Assembly (NCBI GenBank): GCA_024276075.1
Contig: JAJRXX010000069.1
Coordinates: 1 to 46,013, forward strand
Reading direction: 5' to 3'
DNA from: Planctomycetota bacterium
Lineage (GTDB): Bacteria > Planctomycetota > Phycisphaerae > Phycisphaerales > Phycisphaeraceae
DNA: 46,013 bases
This document shows positions 1-7,316 of the stretch, piece after piece (position 1 is the stretch's first letter; each line of letters starts with the position of its first letter). A program made the position numbers and the translations under genes. The notes beneath the pieces were generated by a model that ran no database searches, had not been told where the DNA came from, and was given only the letters and a program-made list of their open reading frames with translations.

Positions 1-7
1 GCCACCC

Positions 8-145
8 CGCTGTCTCGCCTACGCGCTGTCTCGCCTACGCGCTGTCTCGCCTACGCGCTGTCTCGCCTACGCGCTGTCTCGCCTACGCGCTGTCTCGCCT
101 ACGCGCTGTCTCGCCTACGCGCTGTCTCGCCTACGCGCTGTCTCG
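8..145. repeat. 16-bp tandem repeat array at the 3' end of nuoC
   Basis: Eight perfect head-to-tail copies of the unit CGCTGTCTCGCCTACG (first at 8-23, last full copy at 120-135) are followed by a ten-base partial copy to 145. On the minus strand every unit carries a TAG. The first one met by the nuoC reading frame is its stop codon, so the last residues of NuoC (RDSA) are repeat-encoded. Because 16 is not a multiple of 3, each added unit changes the downstream frame, but the first TAG shields the protein. The array may continue upstream of the window only as the different sequence seen at 1-7. Confidence 0.97.
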
Positions 146-727
146 ACCGACCACACGGTACCCCTCACGCTCGCCCCGGCCACGCAACGGGTAATCCTTG
201 CGCAACGGGTGTGCTGGGTACGCCTCCCATGTGAGTATCCGCCGCAGGTCCGGGTGCTCGTCAAACCGGATACCGTACATGTCAAATACCTCGCGCTCGG
301 GCCATTCAGCACCGGGCCACAGGTCGCAGACGCTCGCCACGCGTAGCGACGGGTCTTGCTCGATCCCCCGCGTGTCACGAGACGGGTTTAGCATCACCTT
401 TACAAATAAACGCCGGTTGTTCTCGTGGCTCACCAACATGTAGATCACCGCAAACCGTCCGCCACCCCCCGGCGCGTCGGATCGCCCCTTGGCGGGGTAG
501 TTCAGGTAGTCCACACCGATCACGTCGGATAGGAAATTGTACGCGCACGCCGAGTCGTCCCGCAGAAACGCCATCACGTCATGCAATTTGTCCGCAGGCA
601 CCACCAGCGTCGTCTGACCACGGAACTCGGCTGCCAAAAACTTGACGCCCACAAAGCGCTGTTTCACCAGTGCCAGGGTTGGATGATCGAGATTCGGCTT
701 AGCCAAGCGGGACCCCTTCGATAGCAC
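131..727 (-). CDS. nuoC: NADH-quinone oxidoreductase subunit C
   Basis: This is the 30-kDa subunit of respiratory complex I, part of the peripheral arm that passes electrons from NADH toward quinone on the cytoplasmic face of the membrane. The C-terminal half has the family signature: a W-P-G-A-E-W-P-E-R-E-V-F-D-M-Y-G stretch, then FDEHPDLRRIL and the closing HPLRKDYPL. The length of 198 residues suits a stand-alone NuoC not fused to NuoD. The start is uncertain: GTG at 727 gives the longest frame but has no good ribosome site, while TTG at 706 follows a GAAGGGG at a proper distance. The gene upstream is not nuoB but an unknown protein, so nuoA/nuoB must lie elsewhere. nuoD could follow beyond the window edge. 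The last codons and stop lie in a tandem repeat. Confidence 0.93.
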   Translation of the reverse strand: MLSKGSRLAKPNLDHPTLALVKQRFVGVKFLAAEFRGQTTLVVPADKLHDVMAFLRDDSACAYNFLSDVIGVDYLNYPAKGRSDAPGGGGRFAVIYMLVSHENNRRLFVKVMLNPSRDTRGIEQDPSLRVASVCDLWPGAEWPEREVFDMYGIRFDEHPDLRRILTWEAYPAHPLRKDYPLRGRGEREGYRVVGRDSA

Positions 728-769
728 AGTGACTATTCATGTCACCCATCACACCAGCTCGAACCGCAC

Positions 770-1393
770 TCACGAAGCCGAGTCGTCGCTGCCTTCTTCG
801 ATCCACCTGATCATCTCCGCAATGAACCGGTCCCACCGCTCGACCGTCTCGGGCCACTCGTACGCCAGCGCGTCTGCCAGTGCCACCGAATCGCCTGAAG
901 ACAACATCTCCCGAAGTGATCGGAGCTGACCGAGCAGACCATCGGTAATCTGACTAACCGATTGATCGTCCACGGTCTTGGTATCAAAGTCAATATCGAG
1001 AAGCTGCGACGACGTCAGCACCGCCTGCTGCAACTGCTGCCACACCGTCACCGCCCGTCCGACTTCCGCCATCGCTTCGTTCTGCTGGTCCTGCTGAAAT
1101 AGCTCAGCCGCCCGCAACTGCGCCTCGGCAGCGTCGTCGAGCTTTTCCTGGACCTGCTGAAGTGTGGCCACCGCCAACTCACGGGGGTCGGCGCTATACA
1201 GCCGTAGCTCCGCTTCGAGCGGATCGACCTGTTGCTTTTCGTCGAGATCGTCCCCCACCACCGGCTGGCCGTCTACGTGTACCTCCACCACGACCCTCCC
1301 CGAAGGCGCTAGCCGATCTTTCGCCGACGCCAACACAGACGCCAAGTCGACGCCTTCCAATTGCACCTGCTCATCGTCGAGGTATACAGCCAT
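770..1393 (-). CDS. Hypothetical acidic protein, helical, upstream of nuoC
   Basis: The family is not recognised. The 207-residue product is acidic and has no signal peptide or membrane segment, so it is probably cytoplasmic. Residues 1-75 look like a small alpha/beta domain (VVVEVHVDGQPV). The rest is rich in Gln, Glu and Leu and looks helical, possibly coiled-coil, with a Gln-rich patch near residues 93-130. The start is the ATG at 1393; no clear ribosome site precedes it. It lies 42 bases upstream of nuoC on the same strand, so the two may be co-transcribed. That is proximity only; nothing in the sequence shows a link to complex I. The 120-base gap to the divergent dehydrogenase gene should hold promoters for both. 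Confidence 0.75.
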   Translation of the reverse strand: MAVYLDDEQVQLEGVDLASVLASAKDRLAPSGRVVVEVHVDGQPVVGDDLDEKQQVDPLEAELRLYSADPRELAVATLQQVQEKLDDAAEAQLRAAELFQQDQQNEAMAEVGRAVTVWQQLQQAVLTSSQLLDIDFDTKTVDDQSVSQITDGLLGQLRSLREMLSSGDSVALADALAYEWPETVERWDRFIAEMIRWIEEGSDDSAS

Positions 1394-1513
1394 AATGGCG
1401 ATATCATACGGTCCTCGCCGCGACTACACCAGTCCCAACGGCGAGCCGAGCCAAGCGTCTGTTACCATCAATTGCTCCTTTCTAATTAATACCACGCAAA
1501 GGAGCTCCGAGCC

Positions 1514-2536
1514 ATGGTGCCGAAGATCGTTGTCCTCGACGGCTACACCCTCGCACCCGACCAGGGCATCACACCCCCAACCGCGCCCAACGCTACACCC
1601 GGTGCCGCACTAGAAACCATCGACTGGAGCACGCTTCGCACGCTCGGCGACCTGACCGTGTACGATCGCTCCACCGAGGCCCAGGCCATCGAGCGCGCTG
1701 CGGACGCTGCGATTGTGATCACCAATAAGACCCTGCTATCCGCCCAGACCATCGCCGCCCTGCCTAGGCTCCGATACATCGGCGTATCGGCTACCGGGGT
1801 CAACATCGTCGACCTCGCCGCCGCTCGCAGCCACGACGTCGTCGTCACCAACGCGCCCGCCTACAGCACCGACTCCGTAGCCCAGCACACCTTTGCATTG
1901 ATACTCGAACTGGTTAATCACGTCGGCGCTCACGACCACGCCGTCCGCGACGGTCAATGGTCACGCTGCCCCGACTTCAGCTTCACCGTCGCGCCCATCA
2001 CCGAACTGGCGGGCAAGACCCTTGGTATCGTCGGCCTGGGCGCCATCGGCCAACGCGTCGCGCAGATCGCTGCAGCAATGGGTATGAAGATCGCCGCTGC
2101 ACATCAGTCGAGCATGGGCCGCGTTTCGCTCCCGAATATTGACATCGATTGGCTGCCCCTGGACTCACTCGTCGCCACAGCAGACGTCATCACCCTGCAC
2201 TGTCCGTTGACCGATCAGACCCGCCACGTGATCAACGCCGACCGCCTCGCGATGACCAAGCCCTGCGCCATCCTGATTAACACCGCGCGCGGCGCGCTCG
2301 TGGACGAACAGGCCTTGGCTCGTGCGCTGCGCGATGGTCAGATCGCCGCAGCAGGCCTGGACGTTTTGGACGCCGAGCCGCCACCGGTAGACAGCCCCCT
2401 TTTGCACGCGCCTCGATGCGTCGTCACGCCCCACGTGGCTTGGGCAAGCAGCGCGTTACGCCAACGCCTGATGAACCTGATTACCGATAATGTCAAAGCC
2501 TTCCTCGACGGCTGCCCCGTCAACGTCGTCAATTAA
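1514..2536 (+). CDS. D-2-hydroxyacid dehydrogenase (NAD-dependent)
   Basis: An oxidoreductase of the D-isomer-specific 2-hydroxyacid dehydrogenase family (340 residues, normal length), probably cytoplasmic. It has the N-terminal substrate domain, then the Rossmann motif GIVGLGAIGQRVA near residue 172. The three catalytic signatures follow in order: Arg in INTARGALVDE, the acidic residue in GLDVLDAEPP, and His in TPHVAWAS. The close pairing of a glycerate/hydroxypyruvate-type core with no regulatory domain suggests glycerate or hydroxypyruvate as substrate, but the sequence does not settle this. The ATG at 1514 follows an AAAGGAG at good spacing. It reads away from the unknown gene at 770-1393 and stands 31 bases before the phosphorylase gene, so the two are probably co-transcribed. 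Confidence 0.92.
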   Translation: MVPKIVVLDGYTLAPDQGITPPTAPNATPGAALETIDWSTLRTLGDLTVYDRSTEAQAIERAADAAIVITNKTLLSAQTIAALPRLRYIGVSATGVNIVDLAAARSHDVVVTNAPAYSTDSVAQHTFALILELVNHVGAHDHAVRDGQWSRCPDFSFTVAPITELAGKTLGIVGLGAIGQRVAQIAAAMGMKIAAAHQSSMGRVSLPNIDIDWLPLDSLVATADVITLHCPLTDQTRHVINADRLAMTKPCAILINTARGALVDEQALARALRDGQIAAAGLDVLDAEPPPVDSPLLHAPRCVVTPHVAWASSALRQRLMNLITDNVKAFLDGCPVNVVN

Positions 2537-2567
2537 CCTTCCACACGCTACACCCACACCCACTGAC

Positions 2568-3353
2568 ATGGATCAAAACGCCTCCGATACCTGTTGCCCC
2601 ACTACCGTCGCCATCCTCACGGCACTGTACGATGAGTTAGCACCCATCATCGATCGGTTGGGCCTGAAACCGGTGGGCCCCGACTATGAAGCGAACCACT
2701 CGGGCACGCGCATCGTCGCCACTGTCACCGGCGTCGGTGCCACAAGCGCCATGACCACAGCCCAACGCATCTTCGATCAATACAAACCCTCTTGGGTGAT
2801 CGTGCTCGGTTTCGCCGGGGGCCTCGACCCTCAACTATCACCCGCCACCGTCTTGCCGATCGCGTGGGTCGTCGACGAGCAAAACTCACTGATACAGCTT
2901 GGCGACGCCGATGCCCCGCCCGTCGACGACGATCCCACCACGCCAACCGTACCGCGACGAGTCGAAAACGTCTCCCATCGCCCCGCACAGCATTCACTAC
3001 TGACCATCGACCGCATTGCCGACTCCGTAGCCGCCAAACGACAGCTATTCGACCGATACCAATGCGCCGCTGTGGATATGGAGACCTATCACCTCGCCGC
3101 GTTGGCAGCCCAGCGCGACTTGCCGCTGACCGTCCTGCGTGCTGTCACCGACGCTGCCGACACCGCGTTACCCCCGGAAGCCGCCCATTGGATCGACCCG
3201 CGTGGCCGGGCACATACCGCCACAATTGCTTGGTACCTGGCGACACACCCCTGGCAAATCGGCTTACTACTCAAACTACGCAAAAACGCACAACTCGCCG
3301 CGACACGCCTAGCCGACCACACCGAAGCGTTAATCCAAAGCCTCACGCCATAG
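2568..3353 (+). CDS. Nucleoside phosphorylase / MTA-SAH nucleosidase family protein, HpnG-like
   Basis: A 261-residue protein of the PNP/UDP phosphorylase superfamily. It begins with VAILTALYDEL, has the Gly-rich phosphate-side motif VTGVGATSA near residue 53, WVIVLGFAGGLDP, and the purine/ribose motif VDMETYHLA near 173, followed by LRAVTDAAD. Family members cleave a purine nucleoside, for example methylthioadenosine or S-adenosylhomocysteine. The C-terminal part (ALPPEA... WYLATHPWQIGLLLKLRKNAQLAA) resembles hopanoid-associated phosphorylases (HpnG), which act on adenosylhopane. No hopanoid gene is visible nearby, so this assignment is tentative. The ATG at 2568 gives a start at the conserved beta strand; an upstream in-frame start at 2490 would overlap the dehydrogenase and adds 26 residues of low complexity. 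Confidence 0.82.
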   Translation: MDQNASDTCCPTTVAILTALYDELAPIIDRLGLKPVGPDYEANHSGTRIVATVTGVGATSAMTTAQRIFDQYKPSWVIVLGFAGGLDPQLSPATVLPIAWVVDEQNSLIQLGDADAPPVDDDPTTPTVPRRVENVSHRPAQHSLLTIDRIADSVAAKRQLFDRYQCAAVDMETYHLAALAAQRDLPLTVLRAVTDAADTALPPEAAHWIDPRGRAHTATIAWYLATHPWQIGLLLKLRKNAQLAATRLADHTEALIQSLTP

Positions 3354-3402
3354 CACCCGACGAGATTTCTACTTCGCCGATCACCCCAGCTAAACTGCAC
3401 AC

Positions 3403-4080
3403 ATGGACCTGCGAGCCTGCAAAACGATCCTCATCTACGGCGGTAGCTTCGACCCACCGCACACCGCACATATAGAGCTTCCGTCGCTGGCCATGCGCGC
3501 CATCGGCGCCGACGCTGTGGCGTACATCCCCGCTGGTGCCCAACCCCTCAAACTCGACACCGGCCAGACACCCGCACACCACCGCCTGGCTATGCTCCGG
3601 CTGGCACTGCAAGACCAACCCCACGCCCACGTCCTCACCGACGAGATCGACCGCGTAGCCGCGAATCAAACCGACCCTCACGGGGCAACGGCAACCGCTC
3701 CCACACAGCCACGCCCCACCTACACCGTCGATACCCTCGAAGCCCTGCACACTCGTCTGGGCCCGGGCGTCACCATGCGCCTGCTCATCGGCGGCGACAA
3801 CCTGCGCACACTCGATCAGTGGCACAAGCCCGATCGCATCATCGAACTAGCCGAACCTCTCGTCATGATTCGGCCGCCCGATACCGACCAGGACCTACTC
3901 GCACACCTGCCGCACGGCTATGACCGTGATACCTGGTCACGCCGGCTTGTTGATGTCCCACTGATCGACGTCAGTTCAACACACATCCGTCAGCTCGCCG
4001 CCCGGGGCCAACCCCTGGCCGGGCTGGTCCCGCCGCCGGTCGAGACCTACATCCGTCAACACAACCTGTATCGTGCCTAA
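3403..4080 (+). CDS. nadD: Nicotinate-nucleotide adenylyltransferase
   Basis: Transfers AMP from ATP to nicotinic acid mononucleotide to form deamido-NAD in NAD biosynthesis; cytoplasmic. The N-terminus carries the nucleotidyltransferase motif GGSFDPPHTAH, and the C-terminus has the second ATP-binding motif in SSTHIRQLAARG, followed by the usual closing ETYIRQHNLY. The middle has IPAGAQPLK (substrate loop) and GGDNLRTLDQWHKP. The length of 225 residues is slightly above average, with a small insertion around residues 90-100. It follows the phosphorylase gene by 49 bases and is convergent with hemA, whose stop lies 52 bases away. No clear terminator hairpin was seen between the two. Confidence 0.95.
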   Translation: MDLRACKTILIYGGSFDPPHTAHIELPSLAMRAIGADAVAYIPAGAQPLKLDTGQTPAHHRLAMLRLALQDQPHAHVLTDEIDRVAANQTDPHGATATAPTQPRPTYTVDTLEALHTRLGPGVTMRLLIGGDNLRTLDQWHKPDRIIELAEPLVMIRPPDTDQDLLAHLPHGYDRDTWSRRLVDVPLIDVSSTHIRQLAARGQPLAGLVPPPVETYIRQHNLYRA

Positions 4081-4132
4081 CGCCTCCTTGATTCGAGCGT
4101 TTTCTAAATGGGTATTATTTGCCGTCGATGGG

Positions 4133-5542
4133 TTACGCACGCTCTCGCACAGGCGTCGTCCGGGGCGGGGTGTCATTGATCTCGACACGCAGACCCTCGG
4201 AACTTGAATCCGCTGATGGCCCATCTGTCTCGACTTGGGTCAGCGACGTCTGCTGCTGGTCTAACCCGAATAATTCACGCAACGCAGCTGCGTAAAACCC
4301 CAAGCTGGACGCCGGCTTGCGAGAATCGAGTTGACTCAACGGCAGGTGCAGGACCTTGTTAATCAGCCGCTGCGTGTGCTCTTCGATCAACTCGTGCGTC
4401 AGGCCCTCGGCCCCGCCCGCCGCCAACTTACGCATCGTTCGCTGCTGCTCTGCAAGGCCGATGTCATGCAGGTGCTTACGCAACGCACTCACAAGCTGAC
4501 CGATATCACGATTCTGTACCTGCGACATACACGACGAAACCGCCTCGGTCAGCATCGCCTCGCACACTTCGACCAACCCTTCGCGCCGACCGTGCGTCCG
4601 CTCCACCACCCGCTGTAGATCGTCAAGGTTGTACAGGTACACGTTCTCAAATTCGCCCACCGCAGGCTCCACGTCGCGAGGCACCGCGGTATCGATCATG
4701 AACAAGGGCCTATGACGACGACGACGCCACACAGGTTTAAAACGCTCAGCCGTGACGATCGGCTGTGACGCACCCGTACTGGTCAGCACGATGTCCGCCT
4801 CGACCAACAATTCGTCGAGTTCTTCATAAGGCCGAGCCCCGCCTGCCTCGCCGCCCAGCCCCAGCTTCGACGCGATGACCTGTGCCTTATCAGGCGACCG
4901 ATTCGCCACCCACAACTTCGCAGGCCTCAGACGCTTGAGATAGCCCAGCATCGGCTTGGCCAGCTCACCCGCGCCGATCCCCACAATCGTCTTGTCGTCG
5001 AACCGTTCAAATATCTGCTTCGCAAAGTCCACCGCCACCGACCCGATCGACACCCTCCCCGAAGCGATTCCCGTCTGCGTCCGCACCCGCTTCGCCACAC
5101 GGATCGCACGCTGAAACACCTGGTGCAGCACCGGCCCCACAACACCCCGCCCGTGCGCCGCTTCATACGCACGCTTAACCTGCCCCAGCACCTGTGGCTC
5201 GCCCAGCACCATCGACTCCAAGCCACACGCCACGCGAAATACATGATTCACCGCCTGCTCGTTGCGCAGGTCCACCAACGCGCCGCCCACCACCTCGGGG
5301 TCCAAGCCGCTCATCTCTATTAAATACGCCTTGACCTGATCCACTGACGGCGCCGCACGCGACGGCCTGGCTATGTACAACTCCGTTCGGTTGCACGTCG
5401 ACAAGATCACCACCTCCGCCGCTGGGAACCGCTCGCGAAGCTGCTCAACCACGCTGTCTAGCTGCGTGCCGCTGATCGCCAACCGCTCGCGCAGCTCCAC
5501 GCCCGCCGTCCGATGATTAATACCCAGCATCATCACGTGCAT
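4133..5542 (-). CDS. hemA: Glutamyl-tRNA reductase
   Basis: Reduces glutamyl-tRNA to glutamate-1-semialdehyde with NADPH, the first committed step of tetrapyrrole synthesis by the C5 route. The 469-residue product has the catalytic Cys50 in STCNRTELY, the conserved GLESMVLGEPQVLGQVK, the NADPH-binding stretch IVGIGAGELAKPML, and the C-terminal helical dimerisation region. A tail of about 50 residues beyond the family core is rich in Ser, Thr and Glu. The start is the ATG at 5542, preceded by AGGAG; the frame is open much further upstream but those residues are out-of-frame readings of the previous gene. TGATG at 5544-5540 joins the upstream stop and this start, which indicates translational coupling with the HemX/CcsA-like gene. 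Confidence 0.97.
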   Translation of the reverse strand: MHVMMLGINHRTAGVELRERLAISGTQLDSVVEQLRERFPAAEVVILSTCNRTELYIARPSRAAPSVDQVKAYLIEMSGLDPEVVGGALVDLRNEQAVNHVFRVACGLESMVLGEPQVLGQVKRAYEAAHGRGVVGPVLHQVFQRAIRVAKRVRTQTGIASGRVSIGSVAVDFAKQIFERFDDKTIVGIGAGELAKPMLGYLKRLRPAKLWVANRSPDKAQVIASKLGLGGEAGGARPYEELDELLVEADIVLTSTGASQPIVTAERFKPVWRRRRHRPLFMIDTAVPRDVEPAVGEFENVYLYNLDDLQRVVERTHGRREGLVEVCEAMLTEAVSSCMSQVQNRDIGQLVSALRKHLHDIGLAEQQRTMRKLAAGGAEGLTHELIEEHTQRLINKVLHLPLSQLDSRKPASSLGFYAAALRELFGLDQQQTSLTQVETDGPSADSSSEGLRVEINDTPPRTTPVRERA

Positions 5543-6426
5543 CAGTTCGCTGCTCCTACATGAGTCAAACCGATACCGAATTCTGCTGTGTCGGCGTTGG
5601 CGTCGGATGTCGCGTGCACCAGCCCAAACGTCACCAGCAGCAGCACCAATCCCGCGATACTCAGCCATGCCGCGCGCGCGCCACGGTAGCTTGCCGCGTG
5701 TCGGGCGTTCATCACGGCTCCGTAGATCAACCACACCGCGGTGGCCGCGACAAATTTCGGCGAATACCACCACCCCTCCCCCAGCTTTGTCGGACCCGAC
5801 GCCACCAGAATCAACCCCATCGCCAGCCCCAACGACAACAGGGCAAAACCCGACGCCGACGCCCACACGATCAATCGCTCAATCGCCTCCAGACTCGCCA
5901 GCCCACGACCACCCCCCAATCGCTTGCAACGCAGACCCCGCTGCACGTACAAGAACATCCCCCCGCCGATCGCCGCCACCGCAAAGAACAGCGTGCCCAA
6001 GTACACCGCCGCCAGGTGCACCGTCTTCCACACCGAATCGATTTCAAAAAAGTAAAACGTCCACGCGCTCGCACAGATCGCCCACGCCAGGATGAGCGTC
6101 AGCACCGGCAACGCAAACGTTGCCAAGCCCGCCACACCTCCCAGACTTTGCAAAAATAAGACCATCACCGCAAAGAGCGCCGCGATCAGCAGCAGCCCAT
6201 CCACGTGCGACTCCAACGGCTGCCAACCTCGATGCACCACCAACGCCCGGTAGGTAAATAACCCCATACTCCCTGCTGTGCACAACCCTGTCAGCGATAG
6301 CTGTACACACCACAAACCCCGACCCGCCGACTTTTTACGCAGGCGTACCACCGCTACCAGGCACGCCGCCGCCGACAGCACCGTCAACACAATCAAAACC
6401 CAGGTCGTAAGCTTATCGTGGATCAT
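5542..6426 (-). CDS. HemX/CcsA-like cytochrome c assembly-type membrane protein
   Basis: An integral inner-membrane protein of 294 residues with about eight hydrophobic segments, from LIVLTVLSAAACLVAV at the N-terminus to LVLLLVTFGLVHA near the end. It has the conserved pattern of the CcsA/HemX family, including LESHVDGLLLIAALFA, where a His is placed as in heme-handling members, and WWYSPKFVAATAVWLIYGAVM. In HemX-type proteins the role is tied to regulation of HemA level; in CcsA it is heme delivery for cytochrome c assembly. Position directly before hemA, with a one-base stop-start overlap, favours the HemX role. The Met8-like gene lies 54 bases upstream on the same strand. Confidence 0.87.
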   Translation of the reverse strand: MIHDKLTTWVLIVLTVLSAAACLVAVVRLRKKSAGRGLWCVQLSLTGLCTAGSMGLFTYRALVVHRGWQPLESHVDGLLLIAALFAVMVLFLQSLGGVAGLATFALPVLTLILAWAICASAWTFYFFEIDSVWKTVHLAAVYLGTLFFAVAAIGGGMFLYVQRGLRCKRLGGGRGLASLEAIERLIVWASASGFALLSLGLAMGLILVASGPTKLGEGWWYSPKFVAATAVWLIYGAVMNARHAASYRGARAAWLSIAGLVLLLVTFGLVHATSDANADTAEFGIGLTHVGAAN

Positions 6427-6480
6427 CAGCCACCCGCCTCATCCCCCCCCGAGCCTCTAAACCCACAGCATACCTATTTT

Positions 6481-7122
6481 TCAAGACTCATTCGGCCCAC
6501 CTACGATCTCGTCACAGTAACGACGCAGTCCCTCGAGCCCATCACGCTTGAGCGTCGCCATCGCCGACTCACCGCCCAACGCCGCCAGGCGCTCTCGCCT
6601 CAAGGTCGGGGTCAACACATCTCGACGAATCACCTCCCGGTACGGCCCCACGATCTCCAACAGCTTGGGCCAATCCTCGTCCAGCGCAGCCGACAACTCC
6701 CGCCGTATCGCACCCGCTGCCGACGACGACGCACCCCCCGTATACACAGCCACCGTCACCGGGCCGTGGTGGGCGTGAGCGGGGATCATCAGATCACCTT
6801 CCGATGGCTCGTCCGCACGATTAATCAATACCCCGCTGGCCCTCGCCTCCTGCGCCACCTGACGGTTTACCTCCAGGTCATCCGTCGCGATCACCACCAG
6901 CATCGCACCCTTTAGATCACCCTGCTGATAGGGCCGTCGCTCGATCTCAACGCCCAATCCTGTCAACACCCGTTCGTGCTCCGGCTCGATCCGCCTGGCG
7001 ATCACCACCACGTCGGCACCCGCATCGCGCAGCGACCCCGCACGTCGGCACGCCACCGCACCGCCGCCGACCACCACACACCGCCGACCCGTCACACACA
7101 AAATAACCGGCAAGTCAGACAT
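6481..7122 (-). CDS. Precorrin-2 dehydrogenase / sirohydrochlorin ferrochelatase (Met8/CysG N-terminal type)
   Basis: Oxidises precorrin-2 to sirohydrochlorin with NAD, and in many members also inserts iron, leading to siroheme or heme d1. The 213-residue product opens with the family's Rossmann motif CVVVGGGAVACRRAGSLRDAGADVVVIA, followed by LVVIATDDLEVNRQVAQEA, then INRADEPSEGDLMIPA and GPVTVAVYTGGASSSAAGAIRREL. The last of these is the signature that ends with the catalytic-domain helix. The Cys usually seen near N-V-A-D is replaced by the INRADEP stretch. It is the first gene of a minus-strand group with hemX-like and hemA, so the group links general tetrapyrrole synthesis with the siroheme branch. 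Confidence 0.9.
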   Translation of the reverse strand: MSDLPVILCVTGRRCVVVGGGAVACRRAGSLRDAGADVVVIARRIEPEHERVLTGLGVEIERRPYQQGDLKGAMLVVIATDDLEVNRQVAQEARASGVLINRADEPSEGDLMIPAHAHHGPVTVAVYTGGASSSAAGAIRRELSAALDEDWPKLLEIVGPYREVIRRDVLTPTLRRERLAALGGESAMATLKRDGLEGLRRYCDEIVGGPNES

Positions 7123-7203
7123 ACCACGCCACCCTATTCACACACGCAGATATTGACCACCATTACCCAATGTCACCAAGATATCACCATGCGATCACAC
7201 TAC

Positions 7204-7243
7204 AAAAAAAGAAGCGCCAAGGCCTAAAACCTTCACGCTTCTT
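7204..7243 (-). terminator. Rho-independent terminator after the first chemoreceptor gene
   Basis: On the minus strand AAGAAGCG (7243-7236) pairs with CGCTTCTT (7216-7209) across a loop of about 19 bases, and the 3' arm runs into seven T residues (7210-7204). It lies 74 bases past the stop of the chemoreceptor gene that ends at 7317, on the correct strand. Confidence 0.82.
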
Positions 7244-7316
7244 CGTAACAAATTCAATTATATTGACAGGCCAGCGATCGCATCATCCACGATCAAAGCC
7301 CACTTGCACCCGATTA

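Noticed and set aside
8-145. CRISPR array
   Set aside because: The copies are head to tail without spacers, so it is a simple tandem repeat.
2792-3475. Long plus-strand frame of 227 codons
   Set aside because: A shadow of the phosphorylase gene in another frame, rich in Arg and Pro as expected for a GC-rich shadow.
5560-6159. 199-codon plus-strand frame opposite the HemX-like gene
   Set aside because: The antisense of membrane-helix codons, with Gln/Arg/Thr-rich content and no ribosome site.
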